Assembly: GCA_044354975.1 (NCBI GenBank)
Contig: JBIKZA010000001.1
Coordinates: 41,749-105,748, forward strand
Reading direction: 5' to 3'
Length of the DNA stretch: 64,000 nucleotides
Origin: CAIZGX01 sp044354975
GTDB lineage: Bacteria > Bacteroidota > Bacteroidia > Flavobacteriales_D > Sanyastnellaceae
Shown: piece after piece, positions 17,497 to 24,766 of the stretch
How the letters are laid out: every line of letters begins with the position of its first letter
Numbering within the stretch: position 1 is the stretch's first letter
Program-made: the position numbers and the translations under genes
The notes under the pieces: generated by a model
What the model was told of the DNA's origin: nothing
What the model saw: the letters and a program-made list of their open reading frames with translations, nothing else
The model's database searches: none

Positions 17497-17504
17497 CAAA
17501 AATA
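17497..17504 (-). promoter_or_regulatory. -7 promoter element before the 51-codon frame
   Basis: Minus-strand TATTTTTG fits TAnnTTTG and lies 4 nt before the ATG at 17492. It would give a leaderless transcript. Confidence 0.35.
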
Positions 17505-17543
17505 AGATTTGCTAGTGAACTTTGTTATTGGATAATCATAAAA

Positions 17544-17602
17544 TAGGAATTACGAATCCCGATAGCCATCGGGAGGAATAAAGCCGGAGGTTTTCAAAGT
17601 TA
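17544..17602. repeat. Second copy of the palindrome/GAA-hairpin repeat
   Basis: AGGAATT at 17544 is followed by a palindrome CCCGATAGCCATCGGG (17558-17573), AGGAAT, and the hairpin AAAGCCGGAGGTTTT ending near 17595. It is a near-copy of 17301-17340 (differences T/C in the palindrome centre and A/G in the hairpin loop). A shorter third copy lies at 18474-18496. The rest of 17493-17694 shows no gene. Confidence 0.6.
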
Positions 17603-17694
17603 TGCGTAATAATCTCAACAATAACAGTCATTACAGAAGATTCAACGCATAAGCGTTTCTTGACTTCCTCAAGACTTATTCTTCTTTTTGCTGG

Positions 17695-18132
17695 ATGGAA
17701 GGAAAAGAAATTTACCATTTTTGGTATTTTGATGATAGGTACTTTATTAATTGCCCAACGAAATCAGGTTGGATAATTAAAAGTATTTTATTCAATAAGC
17801 TTGACGAAGAGTGTTTATTCAATTTAGCTCTTTTTGATTATTTACCCGAAGAAAAAACATGGTCCGACACCAATAGAAGTCAACCGAATAAACTTACAAT
17901 GCTGTTTTTTACGATTAGTGAAATTGTTTTAGATTTTTTGAATAATCACCCCGAAGCTGTAGTTTCTTTTCAAGGTAATACTCAGAGTAAATCAAGACTT
18001 TACAGCATTTTCATTTCTCATCACTTAGATTTCATTGCTGATAAGTTTCAGGTGCTTGGTGAAACTGAGAATGAAATTGAAAGGTTTCAAGCCAATAAAA
18101 AGTATTTAACAATATTCATTCTGAGGAAATAA
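17695..18132 (+). CDS. DUF6934 family protein
   Basis: 145 residues. The C-terminal half has the DUF6934 layout as I know it: KLTMLFFTISEIVLDFLNNHPEAVVSFQGNTQSKSRLYSIFISHHLDFI followed by YLTIFILRK at the end. These small cytoplasmic proteins are common in Bacteroidota accessory regions and often sit beside a small partner gene; function is unproven. Here a 54-residue gene follows after 17 nt, which suggests a two-gene unit, perhaps toxin-antitoxin-like. The gene is embedded between two repeat tracts and is AT-rich compared with its neighbours, consistent with acquired DNA. Confidence 0.7.
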   Translation: MEGKEIYHFWYFDDRYFINCPTKSGWIIKSILFNKLDEECLFNLALFDYLPEEKTWSDTNRSQPNKLTMLFFTISEIVLDFLNNHPEAVVSFQGNTQSKSRLYSIFISHHLDFIADKFQVLGETENEIERFQANKKYLTIFILRK

Positions 18133-18149
18133 ATCAATAAATTAGACTA

Positions 18150-18314
18150 ATGGAAAAAACGTCATTACAAAATAGCACCCCAATCCCTGCAGAGGTTATT
18201 TCAACGCCTATTCCCACTTCCGAAAAATTTCAGGAAGCGAAAAAAAGATTGCCAGAAACACTGGCAAAACTTAAAGCTTTTAATGAAAAGCAAAAGCTTG
18301 AGCAGAAGAGTTAG
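18150..18314 (+). CDS. Small partner protein of the DUF6934 gene
   Basis: 54 residues, MEKTSLQNSTPIPAEVISTP at the start, then a lysine/glutamate-rich probable helix (SEKFQEAKKRLPETLAKLKAF). It is too short for family assignment. It follows the DUF6934 gene by 17 nt on the same strand, so the two are likely co-transcribed. The G of its TAG stop is the first base of the GAAT hairpin array. A disordered N-terminus with a C-terminal helix would fit an antitoxin or binding partner, but that is inference. Confidence 0.55.
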   Translation: MEKTSLQNSTPIPAEVISTPIPTSEKFQEAKKRLPETLAKLKAFNEKQKLEQKS

Positions 18315-18508
18315 AATGTCTTCGACGAATGTGCAAGCACGAATGTTGCAGGGCAACGAATGTTCTCTGAACGAATGCCTGCGGCGAATGTCTTCGACTG
18401 TCATTCAACAACGCAGTTCTAATTACGAAGTAGGAATTATGAAATAGGAATTACTTAGTTCCAATTACGCAGTAGGAATAAAACCGAAGGTTTTCCAATA
18501 ACGCAGTT
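18314..18508. repeat. Mini-hairpin array, separators GAAT then AGGAATT
   Basis: GAAT at 18314, 18327, 18341, 18358, 18373 and 18386 separates GTCTTCGAC, GTGCAAGCAC, GTTGCAGGGCAAC, GTTCTCTGAAC, GCCTGCGGC and GTCTTCGAC. After ATTC (18403) come AACGCAGTT and a second block in which AATT/AGGAATT alternates with ACGAAGT, ATGAAAT, ACTTAGT, ACGCAGT, AAAACCGAAGGTTTT and AACGCAGTT. The first GAAT overlaps the stop of the small upstream gene and the last hairpin contains the rlmF stop codon, so the array exactly fills the convergent gap. Loops are GAA or GCA in the second block and their complements in the first. Confidence 0.8.
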
Positions 18509-19394
18509 AATACTTCCAAGCAACCACTCGACTCGATTTATTTCCGATGTTCATCGGAAGAATCCGCATATCGCGGGCATCGACGTATTCGAGTTTGAGT
18601 TGAATTTTTTTGAGTGTGCTTTCTTTTGAAACGAGTGTGCTGAACCACTCGACTTGATTTGCATAGACTGCGCTTTGAAGAATCATTTTTTCAATGAAGG
18701 TTTCTTCTCCGCCTTCGCACCAGAGCTCGGTTCCTTGTCCACCGAAATTCAATTGCACTTTCGCGTTTCGTGAATTTTTCAGGTTTCTGTTTTTTCGAAG
18801 GTTTCCTTGCTGCGCTTCCTGAAGTGAAGCGTGGAAGGGAGGATTGCAAACGGTTAGCTGGAATTTTTCTTCGGGAAGAATAATTCCGTGAAAGATATCG
18901 TGCGCATTTTTTTGATGACGCAATTCTATTTTATGTTGAAGGGAATCGTTCTCGTCGACAATTTTTTGTGAAGCCGCAATGGCTTTTTCATCGATGTCTG
19001 AACCCACGAAATTCCAGTTGTATTCGTGAACGCCAATGATGGGGTAAATGCAGTTCGCGCCCACACCCACATCGAGCACACGAATGTTGTTTCCTAATTT
19101 TTTATCTTGAAGGAAATTCGGATTGTTCTTGTAGAGCAGATCGGCTATTTGGTGCAGATACTCAGCTCTTCCCGGGATGGGAGGACACAAATAATTTTCG
19201 GGAATATCCCAATTCGCCACTCCGTAATTTTTCTTCAGCAACGCCTTATTCAGCAGCTTCACGGCCTCCGCATTGAAGAAATCGATGCTCTCATTTCCGT
19301 ATGCATTCATTTTCACAAACGCCCCTAACTCGGGAATGGCTTGAATGAGTTCTGGGAAGTTGTATTTGTCGTTATGTTGATTTCTTGGATGCAT
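18507..19394 (-). CDS. rlmF: 23S rRNA (adenine(1618)-N(6))-methyltransferase RlmF
   Basis: 295-residue SAM-dependent methyltransferase that modifies A1618 of 23S rRNA. The SAM-binding motif is RVLDVGVGANCIYPIIG (about residues 105-121), the acidic loop FVGSDIDEKAI follows, and the catalytic N6-adenine motif is NPPFH in LTVCNPPFHAS. The N-terminal MHPRNQHNDKYNFPEL is typical of the family. The ATG at 19394 lies within the end of a 50-codon frame upstream, suggesting translational coupling. Confidence 0.93.
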   Translation of the reverse strand: MHPRNQHNDKYNFPELIQAIPELGAFVKMNAYGNESIDFFNAEAVKLLNKALLKKNYGVANWDIPENYLCPPIPGRAEYLHQIADLLYKNNPNFLQDKKLGNNIRVLDVGVGANCIYPIIGVHEYNWNFVGSDIDEKAIAASQKIVDENDSLQHKIELRHQKNAHDIFHGIILPEEKFQLTVCNPPFHASLQEAQQGNLRKNRNLKNSRNAKVQLNFGGQGTELWCEGGEETFIEKMILQSAVYANQVEWFSTLVSKESTLKKIQLKLEYVDARDMRILPMNIGNKSSRVVAWKY

Positions 19395-19524
19395 TTTTTG
19401 TCAATGTTTGTTGAGTTCTTCGTTCAATTGTAACCTGAACTTCCGCGTCAATTCGGGACTTTTCAGAAACTTGCTGAAAGGTAGCTTTACCCTGTTTCCT
19501 GACTTCCCGAAGAGTATATGCCAT
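19372..19524 (-). CDS. Possible 50-residue protein upstream of rlmF
   Basis: Frame starting MAYTLREVRKQGKATFQQVS and ending NASKKST. It is basic and probably helical; no family is recognised. Its last 23 nt overlap the rlmF start, and a -7 element (TAGGTTTG, minus strand) lies 16 nt upstream of its ATG, so it would be the first gene of the rlmF transcript. Whether it makes a protein or serves as a translated leader cannot be told from sequence. Confidence 0.45.
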   Translation of the reverse strand: MAYTLREVRKQGKATFQQVSEKSRIDAEVQVTIERRTQQTLTKNASKKST

Positions 19525-19540
19525 GCTTTTTATAATTCGA

Positions 19541-19548
19541 CAAACCTA
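19541..19548 (-). promoter_or_regulatory. -7 promoter element for the rlmF unit
   Basis: Minus-strand TAGGTTTG fits TAnnTTTG and lies upstream of the 50-codon frame that overlaps rlmF. Confidence 0.4.
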
Positions 19549-19561
19549 GTCAAAAAAGAAC

Positions 19562-19591
19562 AAAAAAAATGACCCGCGTTTCGCGGGTCAT
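19562..19591 (-). terminator. Intrinsic terminator of the T9SS gene
   Basis: On the minus strand a perfect 10-bp stem (ATGACCCGCG with its complement, three-base loop) is followed by a run of eight T. It lies 22 nt beyond the stop of the 19614-21611 gene and separates it from rlmF. Confidence 0.8.
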
Positions 19592-19613
19592 TAGTTGATT
19601 TGCTAAGGCGGAA

Positions 19614-21611
19614 TTATAATTTAATAATACGCTCTTTATAAGTTGTATTACCAGCAATAATTTGCACGTTATAAATTCCTGACTTTAAGTCCGACAAATT
19701 AATACTCAGTGGTGAGCTTAGGTATTTAATTTTCTCATTTTTAACTACTCTACCAGACATGTCATAGATTACAAGATCTAGATTATTTTCTTTGAAGTTG
19801 GTAGTTTCAATGAACAATTGATCAGCTGTAGGATTTGGATAAACTCTAATTTGGTTGTTTACCGTTGCTAATTCTGACACCCCAATACTTGGCTGAACAT
19901 TCATGCTGAAATTACAAATTTGACCACCGAAATCAATCGAGAAACTAGCGGTTCCCGACGTGGATGGTGTTCCTGTAATTGAAATGGCAATAATACCGTT
20001 ACCATTAGCAAGCACCCCTTGGCTAATGTTTGCAGTTAATCCAGTAACTCCTGTAGAGGCAATGTTAATAGCATTGTAATTCCCTCCGTTTCCACCGGAA
20101 TATGGAAGAGTCGCAGAAACAGCAGATGCTACAGTGCCTTGGGTTAAGCTGCCTGAAGTTTGAACATTTGCGCAATCCAAAGATGCAACTGAGGCAGATG
20201 TTGGAATTGGGGGTTGACCCGCATTATATTCAATGTTAAATGAAGAAAGCATAAAGACAGGTGGTTGAGCAGCTCCGAAAATATAATATCCCGTGGCAAC
20301 TTGAAACGGTAGGCTAAACGAATAGGTTTGAGGATAGTTGTAATCAAATACAAAGTCGAACTGTGATGTTACCGCAGTTGCTCCGGCGGCTATTGGGTTA
20401 GGTGTGTCTTGAAAATAGTTATACCAACTAATAGGATATACTGGACCGGAAGTTCCTACATCACCCCACCAGATATGAATATCGCCAATGTTATTGTAAT
20501 AGCTTGTGCCATCGAAATAAAATAGCCCTCCCTGAACAAAATTAGCATCAAATTCAGAGTTGTTATTTATTTTAATGAACGTTTCAATCTGTTCATTTGG
20601 CTCAACCAGCCCATCTCCGTCTCCCACGCTATCTGGGTTATCGTCGTCATCAACTGTGCGTGAGTGCATTGAAATCGCCTTAATGGGTATAGGAATACAA
20701 GGGGTAGAATACTCAATCCCATCTTCAACAACGACAACCTCGAAATATGCAGTGAAATTTTGGGTTACAGTATCATGAACCATGAATTCAAATTCATTGG
20801 TCGACCATGCGTTATTGTTCCAAGCCACATTGTTTAATCCTGCCGTGCTGTCGGTAATAGTGATTTGAGTGTTGTTTGTTCTTAATTTACAAGAACCAGA
20901 AACAATGCTTTGGCCATTTATTTTTCTGTTCTGAGTTTGAAATTTAAAACGAATAGGCACGCCTACATTGATTAGGTTAGCAGGGTTGTTTGGGTTTTCA
21001 TTTATAGAAGCCGGTAATACATTAATGGCATTGCCTTGATCATCAAATATATTGGCCCCGTTGTAGACATAATCAAAATAGGTGTTACCTAAGTTCGTAA
21101 GCGTCTGTTGATCAACGAAAGCAATGTTGGTCAAATAAACTTCTGAGTTTGGCACACATGGGTCAGGTGGTGGTGGTGAAGTAACGCAAAAACTCCAAAC
21201 GTTAGGGTTTCCGTTACCGTTAAGAGGAGCACCTACTGCATTGCCGTCAGCATAAACTTGAAAAGTTGCACCACCGTCTGTATAGTCATCTACATAAATC
21301 AGATCAAAACAAGAACCGGTTGTTAAACAACCTACAGACTCAGTAACAACAGTGTTACTTGCATAGGCACCTGGGTCACCTGGTGATGCAATTTGTGCAT
21401 TCGACCCTGCACATCCAACGTTTGTGTTACCAAAAGTTCCGATAATACCGTTGCCGCAGCCAGCTCCAGTATTGGTGATTTGCCAAAAACACTCGTAACC
21501 ATATTGGTCAGTTGTGACATCTACGGTTACGTTTTGTTGTCCTGAGGGACATTGAGCTAGAGCGCCGAGACAGACGCTTAGAAAAGTAAGAAAAGTAAAG
21601 GTTTTTTTCAT
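19614..21611 (-). CDS. Large secreted protein with T9SS sorting domain
   Basis: 665 residues with a signal peptide (MKKTFTFLTFLSVCLGALAQ). The N-terminal ~150 residues carry spaced cysteines (CPSGQQNVTVDV, CFWQITNTGAGCGNGI, SVGCLTTGSCFDLIYVDDYTDGG), which suggests a disulfide-stabilised binding domain. The middle contains repeats of beta-sandwich type, including DDDDNPDSVGDGDGLVEPNE, a likely calcium-binding acidic loop. The C-terminus (QIRVYPNPTADQLFIETTNF ... GIYNVQIIAG) is a T9SS type A sorting domain. The protein is probably displayed on the cell surface; substrate unknown. It is divergent from the XRE regulator gene. Confidence 0.85.
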   Translation of the reverse strand: MKKTFTFLTFLSVCLGALAQCPSGQQNVTVDVTTDQYGYECFWQITNTGAGCGNGIIGTFGNTNVGCAGSNAQIASPGDPGAYASNTVVTESVGCLTTGSCFDLIYVDDYTDGGATFQVYADGNAVGAPLNGNGNPNVWSFCVTSPPPPDPCVPNSEVYLTNIAFVDQQTLTNLGNTYFDYVYNGANIFDDQGNAINVLPASINENPNNPANLINVGVPIRFKFQTQNRKINGQSIVSGSCKLRTNNTQITITDSTAGLNNVAWNNNAWSTNEFEFMVHDTVTQNFTAYFEVVVVEDGIEYSTPCIPIPIKAISMHSRTVDDDDNPDSVGDGDGLVEPNEQIETFIKINNNSEFDANFVQGGLFYFDGTSYYNNIGDIHIWWGDVGTSGPVYPISWYNYFQDTPNPIAAGATAVTSQFDFVFDYNYPQTYSFSLPFQVATGYYIFGAAQPPVFMLSSFNIEYNAGQPPIPTSASVASLDCANVQTSGSLTQGTVASAVSATLPYSGGNGGNYNAINIASTGVTGLTANISQGVLANGNGIIAISITGTPSTSGTASFSIDFGGQICNFSMNVQPSIGVSELATVNNQIRVYPNPTADQLFIETTNFKENNLDLVIYDMSGRVVKNEKIKYLSSPLSINLSDLKSGIYNVQIIAGNTTYKERIIKL

Positions 21612-21714
21612 TGTATTTTGTTTTCCACAAAATTGAACAATTATTATTTTGAACCGTACAGGCTATAGCTGTAATTAACAAATAATTATTGTAATTATTT
21701 ACAAAAGACAATTA

Positions 21715-21722
21715 TATATTTG
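21715..21722 (+). promoter_or_regulatory. Promoter of the XRE regulator (-33 TTG, -7 TATATTTG)
   Basis: TATATTTG fits TAnnTTTG and ends 5 nt before the ATG at 21728. A TTG at 21689-21691 lies 23 nt upstream, at the long end of the accepted -33 spacing. Confidence 0.5.
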
Positions 21723-21727
21723 CTTAA

Positions 21728-22087
21728 ATGGAACCGATTGATCTTGCATCTAATATTCGGCTTATTCGGGAAGCTAGATCTCTAAGCCAGGAATATGTAG
21801 CAGTGCAATTGAACATTACACAGCAGGCCTATTCAGCCATTGAAAAGAAACCTGAAAAGGCTACTTTGAAACGTCTAAAAGATATTGCCGTTATTTTCCA
21901 AGTGCCCATGATTACTCTGTTAGGAGAGGATGAGGAGGCGCTTCAACAGAATTTCAACCAAGCGGGTGGAAATGCAGGGACAAAATCAAAAAATATCTAT
22001 ACAAACGCAGACGTTTTGGAAAGGCTTGTTGCTGAACTGAAGGATGAAATTAATTTTCTAAGGTCTGCTCTTTTGAAAAAAAAGTGA
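21728..22087 (+). CDS. XRE-family helix-turn-helix regulator
   Basis: 119 residues. The N-terminal domain (about 8-65) is a Cro/C1-type helix-turn-helix: IRLIREARSLSQEYVAVQLNITQQAYSAIEKKPEKATLKRLKDIAVIFQV, with recognition helix around TQQAYSAIE. The C-terminus (NADVLERLVAELKDEINFLRSALLKKK) is a heptad-patterned helix, likely a dimerising coiled coil. It is divergent from the T9SS gene, and its targets may include that gene or itself, but no operator was identified with confidence. The start is supported by the promoter ending 5 nt upstream. Confidence 0.85.
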   Translation: MEPIDLASNIRLIREARSLSQEYVAVQLNITQQAYSAIEKKPEKATLKRLKDIAVIFQVPMITLLGEDEEALQQNFNQAGGNAGTKSKNIYTNADVLERLVAELKDEINFLRSALLKKK

Positions 22088-22158
22088 ATGTATTTGTTTT
22101 TTCACTAGAAATATTTGTGAAGAATTTTTTAGTTATGAGCATATAATTCTCAAACAAA

Positions 22159-22178
22159 AAGCTTTCCGTAGAAAGCTT
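22159..22178 (-). terminator. Hairpin terminator after tRNA-Pro (bidirectional)
   Basis: AAGCTTTC (22159-22166) and GAAAGCTT (22171-22178) form an 8-bp stem with a CGTA loop. It lies 9 nt beyond the 3' end of the tRNA on the minus strand and is followed there by a T-rich tract; on the plus strand it could also end the XRE transcript. Confidence 0.6.
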
Positions 22179-22187
22179 AAATTTTAG

Positions 22188-22260
22188 TCGGGATGACAGG
22201 ACTTGAACCTGCGACCACACGCCCCCCAGACGTGTACTCTACCAACTGAGCTACATCCCG
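22188..22260 (-). tRNA. tRNA-Pro (GGG)
   Basis: The minus strand folds as a 73-nt tRNA: acceptor CGGGATG pairs with CATCCCG plus discriminator A, the D arm contains AGCTCAGTTGGTAGAG, the anticodon stem CACGT/GCGTG carries the loop CTGGGGG with anticodon GGG, and the T arm contains GGTTCAAGTCC. CCA is not encoded. It is divergent from pheT. Confidence 0.92.
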
Positions 22261-22317
22261 TTTTTGAAGAGGAGCAAAAGTAAGAAAATTCTAAGCCCTC
22301 CCCCTCGCGTTTGTCTT

Positions 22318-22325
22318 TATTTTTG
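22318..22325 (+). promoter_or_regulatory. -7 promoter element for pheT
   Basis: TATTTTTG fits TAnnTTTG and ends 18 nt before the ATG at 22344. It excludes the TTG at 22311 as a start. Confidence 0.45.
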
Positions 22326-22343
22326 CAGTCTAACTCGCGCGAT

Positions 22344-24761
22344 ATGAAAATCTCTTACAAACTTCTTTCACAATTGGTTCAACCCCTGCCGGCCCCAGAA
22401 CTAGTGGCTGCAACCCTTACCAGAACCGGTCTTGAAGTGGAAGGCATTGAAAGCGTAGAGAAAATTCCAGGCGGATTGAAAGGCGTGGTAGTCGGACATG
22501 TACTCGAATGCGAAAGACACCCCGATGCCGATCGCTTGTCAATTACAAAAGTGAATCTCGGTGAAGGCGAGCTCGTTCAGATTGTTTGTGGTGCGCCGAA
22601 TGTGGCTGTCGGACAAAAAGTGTTGGTTGCTACTGTTGGAACAACTTTGTATCCCTCATCTGGCGAGTCTTTCACCATTAAAAAAAGTAAAATTCGCGGA
22701 GCAGAATCTATAGGCATGATCTGCGCGGAAGACGAACTAGGCCTCGGTGCTTCACACGACGGTATTCTTATTCTTCCAGCAGAAACAGTGGTTGGAATTC
22801 CGGCTGCTGTTGCGCTCAACATAGAAAGCGATGCATGCCTCGAAATTGGTATTACTCCGAATAGAACAGATGCTCTTTCACATGCAGGTGTGGCGCGCGA
22901 CTTCGCTGCTGCGTGGAATTTGGAAAACGAAAATAAGGTTGCGCTTTCAAGCACCACCGCCCCAGCGATTTCCTTCCAACCGAAAAATTGGAAATTAGAT
23001 CTTCACGAAAACACAGAGTGCACGCGCTATGCGTTCGCGGTGATTAGCGGAATTGAAAATCAAGAGACTCCTACTTTCATCAAAGAAACATTGGCTGTTA
23101 TCGGCGTGAAGAGCGTGAACCTGTGTGTAGACGTGACCAACTTCGTTCAACACGAATTGGGACAGCCGCTGCATGTGTTCAAGGCGAATGATTTTCCGAA
23201 TCAGACCATCACGGTTCGAAATGCAAATACAGATGAAGCGTTAGAAACCCTCGACGGTGTTTCGCGCAAACTCACCAGCGAGGACGTGGTTATTTCCAAC
23301 CAAAACGAAGTGCTTTGCATGGGTGGTGTTATGGGTGGAATAAATGCGGGCGTGAGCGCTGAAGATTCGTTCGTTGTTTTTGAAAGTGCGTGCTTCAATG
23401 CGGTGCGTGTGCGCAAGAGCGCGAAGCGTCACCAGATTCATTCCGATTCTTCGTTCCGCTTTGAACGCGGAGTTGCGGTTGATGGAATTCCGAATGCGTT
23501 AGCGCGTGCTTGGGAATTAATTCAAGCAGAAAATCCAAATGCGGTGCTGGTGGAAGCAGAAGATATTTATCCGGTTGCACTTCCGAAAACCGAAATTGAA
23601 GTCAAGGAAAGTTATTTGAAATCGCTTTTAGGAATTGACATTCCAAGCGAAATTGTTGTTTCCATATTGAACGATTTACAGTTCGAAGTTTCAACTGTTG
23701 AAGGTGGTTGGAAAGTGCTTGTGCCTTACAACCGTGTGGAAGTAACGCGTCCGGCCGACGTGGCGGAAGAGGTGCTTCGCATCTACGGATACGACAAAGT
23801 TGAATTGCCTTCGCGCATGACGCTTTCTTTGAATACCAAAGGAAAAACAGAGAGTCTGCATTTCCGTTTGGCCGACCTGCTTGTTGCAGAGGGCTACACC
23901 GAAATCATGAACATGTCGTTAACGAAAAGCAAGTACGCTGAAGCGTTCGATGCGGCCTTGGGTGTGAACAGTGTTTCATTGTTGAATCCGTTGAGCAAAG
24001 ATCTTTCGCACATGCGTAGTTCGTTGTTGTTCGGTGGAATGGAAAGCATTTCGTTGAATGAAAAACACAGAGCAACCGATCTTCGTTTGTTTGAAATTGG
24101 AAAGGAATACCGCAAGACGGAAAACGGATATAAAGAGAAGCGCAAATTAGCGTTGTGGTTGTGTGGAAAGGAAAGCGCAGAATCATGGAAAAACCCTTCG
24201 AATGCTTCGTCATTAGCGCAATTGCGAGCGGTGGTTGAAAAAATTTTGAATGCATTGGGCATTCAGCAATGCGATATTGTTTCGCTTCAAGACTCTCCCA
24301 TTTTCGCATACGGAATGGAGCTTTCTTCTCAGAAAAAATCGTTGGTGAAGTTGGGACGTGTGAATCCAGAAATTCAAGAAGCAACCGATGTTGAGCAAGA
24401 AGTATTCTATGCTGAATTCGATTTCGACACATTGGAAAAATTGAGAACGCAGCAGCGCAATGCCTTCCAACCGTTGAATAAATTTCCTTGGGTGCGTCGC
24501 GATTTATCGCTGTTGTTGAACAAGGAAACTACGTTCGAAAGTCTTCGTCAGTCTGCCTTAAAAAGCGAAAAGAAATTATTGAAGGAAGTGAATTTGTTCG
24601 ATGTTTACGAAGGCAAGAATCTTCCAGAAGGCAAGAAATCTTACGCTCTGAAATTCATACTTCAAGACGCGCAGCAGACCTTAACTGATGAGGTTGTAGA
24701 GAAGAGCATGCAGCGCATTTTGCAAGGCTTGCAGACGGAGTGTTCGGCGGAGTTGAGGTAG
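22344..24761 (+). CDS. pheT: Phenylalanine--tRNA ligase beta subunit
   Basis: 805-residue beta chain of the alpha2beta2 phenylalanyl-tRNA synthetase. In order: N-terminal MKISYKLLSQLVQPLP, the tRNA-binding EMAP-like domain (about 42-150, VVVGHVLECERHPDADRLSITKVNLGEGELVQIVCGAPNV), B3/B4 editing domain (near 210-400), B5 domain, the catalytic-like core, and a C-terminal ferredoxin-fold anticodon-binding domain (LNKFPWVRRDLSLLLN onwards). The alpha subunit PheS is not in the window. The start follows the usual N-terminus and the -7 element upstream. The final 54 nt recur at 29467-29520 beside dxr, so the 3' end marks a recombination junction. Confidence 0.95.
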   Translation: MKISYKLLSQLVQPLPAPELVAATLTRTGLEVEGIESVEKIPGGLKGVVVGHVLECERHPDADRLSITKVNLGEGELVQIVCGAPNVAVGQKVLVATVGTTLYPSSGESFTIKKSKIRGAESIGMICAEDELGLGASHDGILILPAETVVGIPAAVALNIESDACLEIGITPNRTDALSHAGVARDFAAAWNLENENKVALSSTTAPAISFQPKNWKLDLHENTECTRYAFAVISGIENQETPTFIKETLAVIGVKSVNLCVDVTNFVQHELGQPLHVFKANDFPNQTITVRNANTDEALETLDGVSRKLTSEDVVISNQNEVLCMGGVMGGINAGVSAEDSFVVFESACFNAVRVRKSAKRHQIHSDSSFRFERGVAVDGIPNALARAWELIQAENPNAVLVEAEDIYPVALPKTEIEVKESYLKSLLGIDIPSEIVVSILNDLQFEVSTVEGGWKVLVPYNRVEVTRPADVAEEVLRIYGYDKVELPSRMTLSLNTKGKTESLHFRLADLLVAEGYTEIMNMSLTKSKYAEAFDAALGVNSVSLLNPLSKDLSHMRSSLLFGGMESISLNEKHRATDLRLFEIGKEYRKTENGYKEKRKLALWLCGKESAESWKNPSNASSLAQLRAVVEKILNALGIQQCDIVSLQDSPIFAYGMELSSQKKSLVKLGRVNPEIQEATDVEQEVFYAEFDFDTLEKLRTQQRNAFQPLNKFPWVRRDLSLLLNKETTFESLRQSALKSEKKLLKEVNLFDVYEGKNLPEGKKSYALKFILQDAQQTLTDEVVEKSMQRILQGLQTECSAELR
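24708..24761 (+). repeat. Left copy of 54-nt pheT 3'-end direct repeat
   Basis: The last 18 codons of pheT (from ATG 24708 to the TAG) match 29467-29520 at 46 of 54 positions by hand alignment. Most differences are synonymous or conservative, so both copies look like real pheT ends from related genomes. The 4.7 kb between them is accessory DNA. Confidence 0.75.
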
Positions 24762-24766
24762 TCTAT

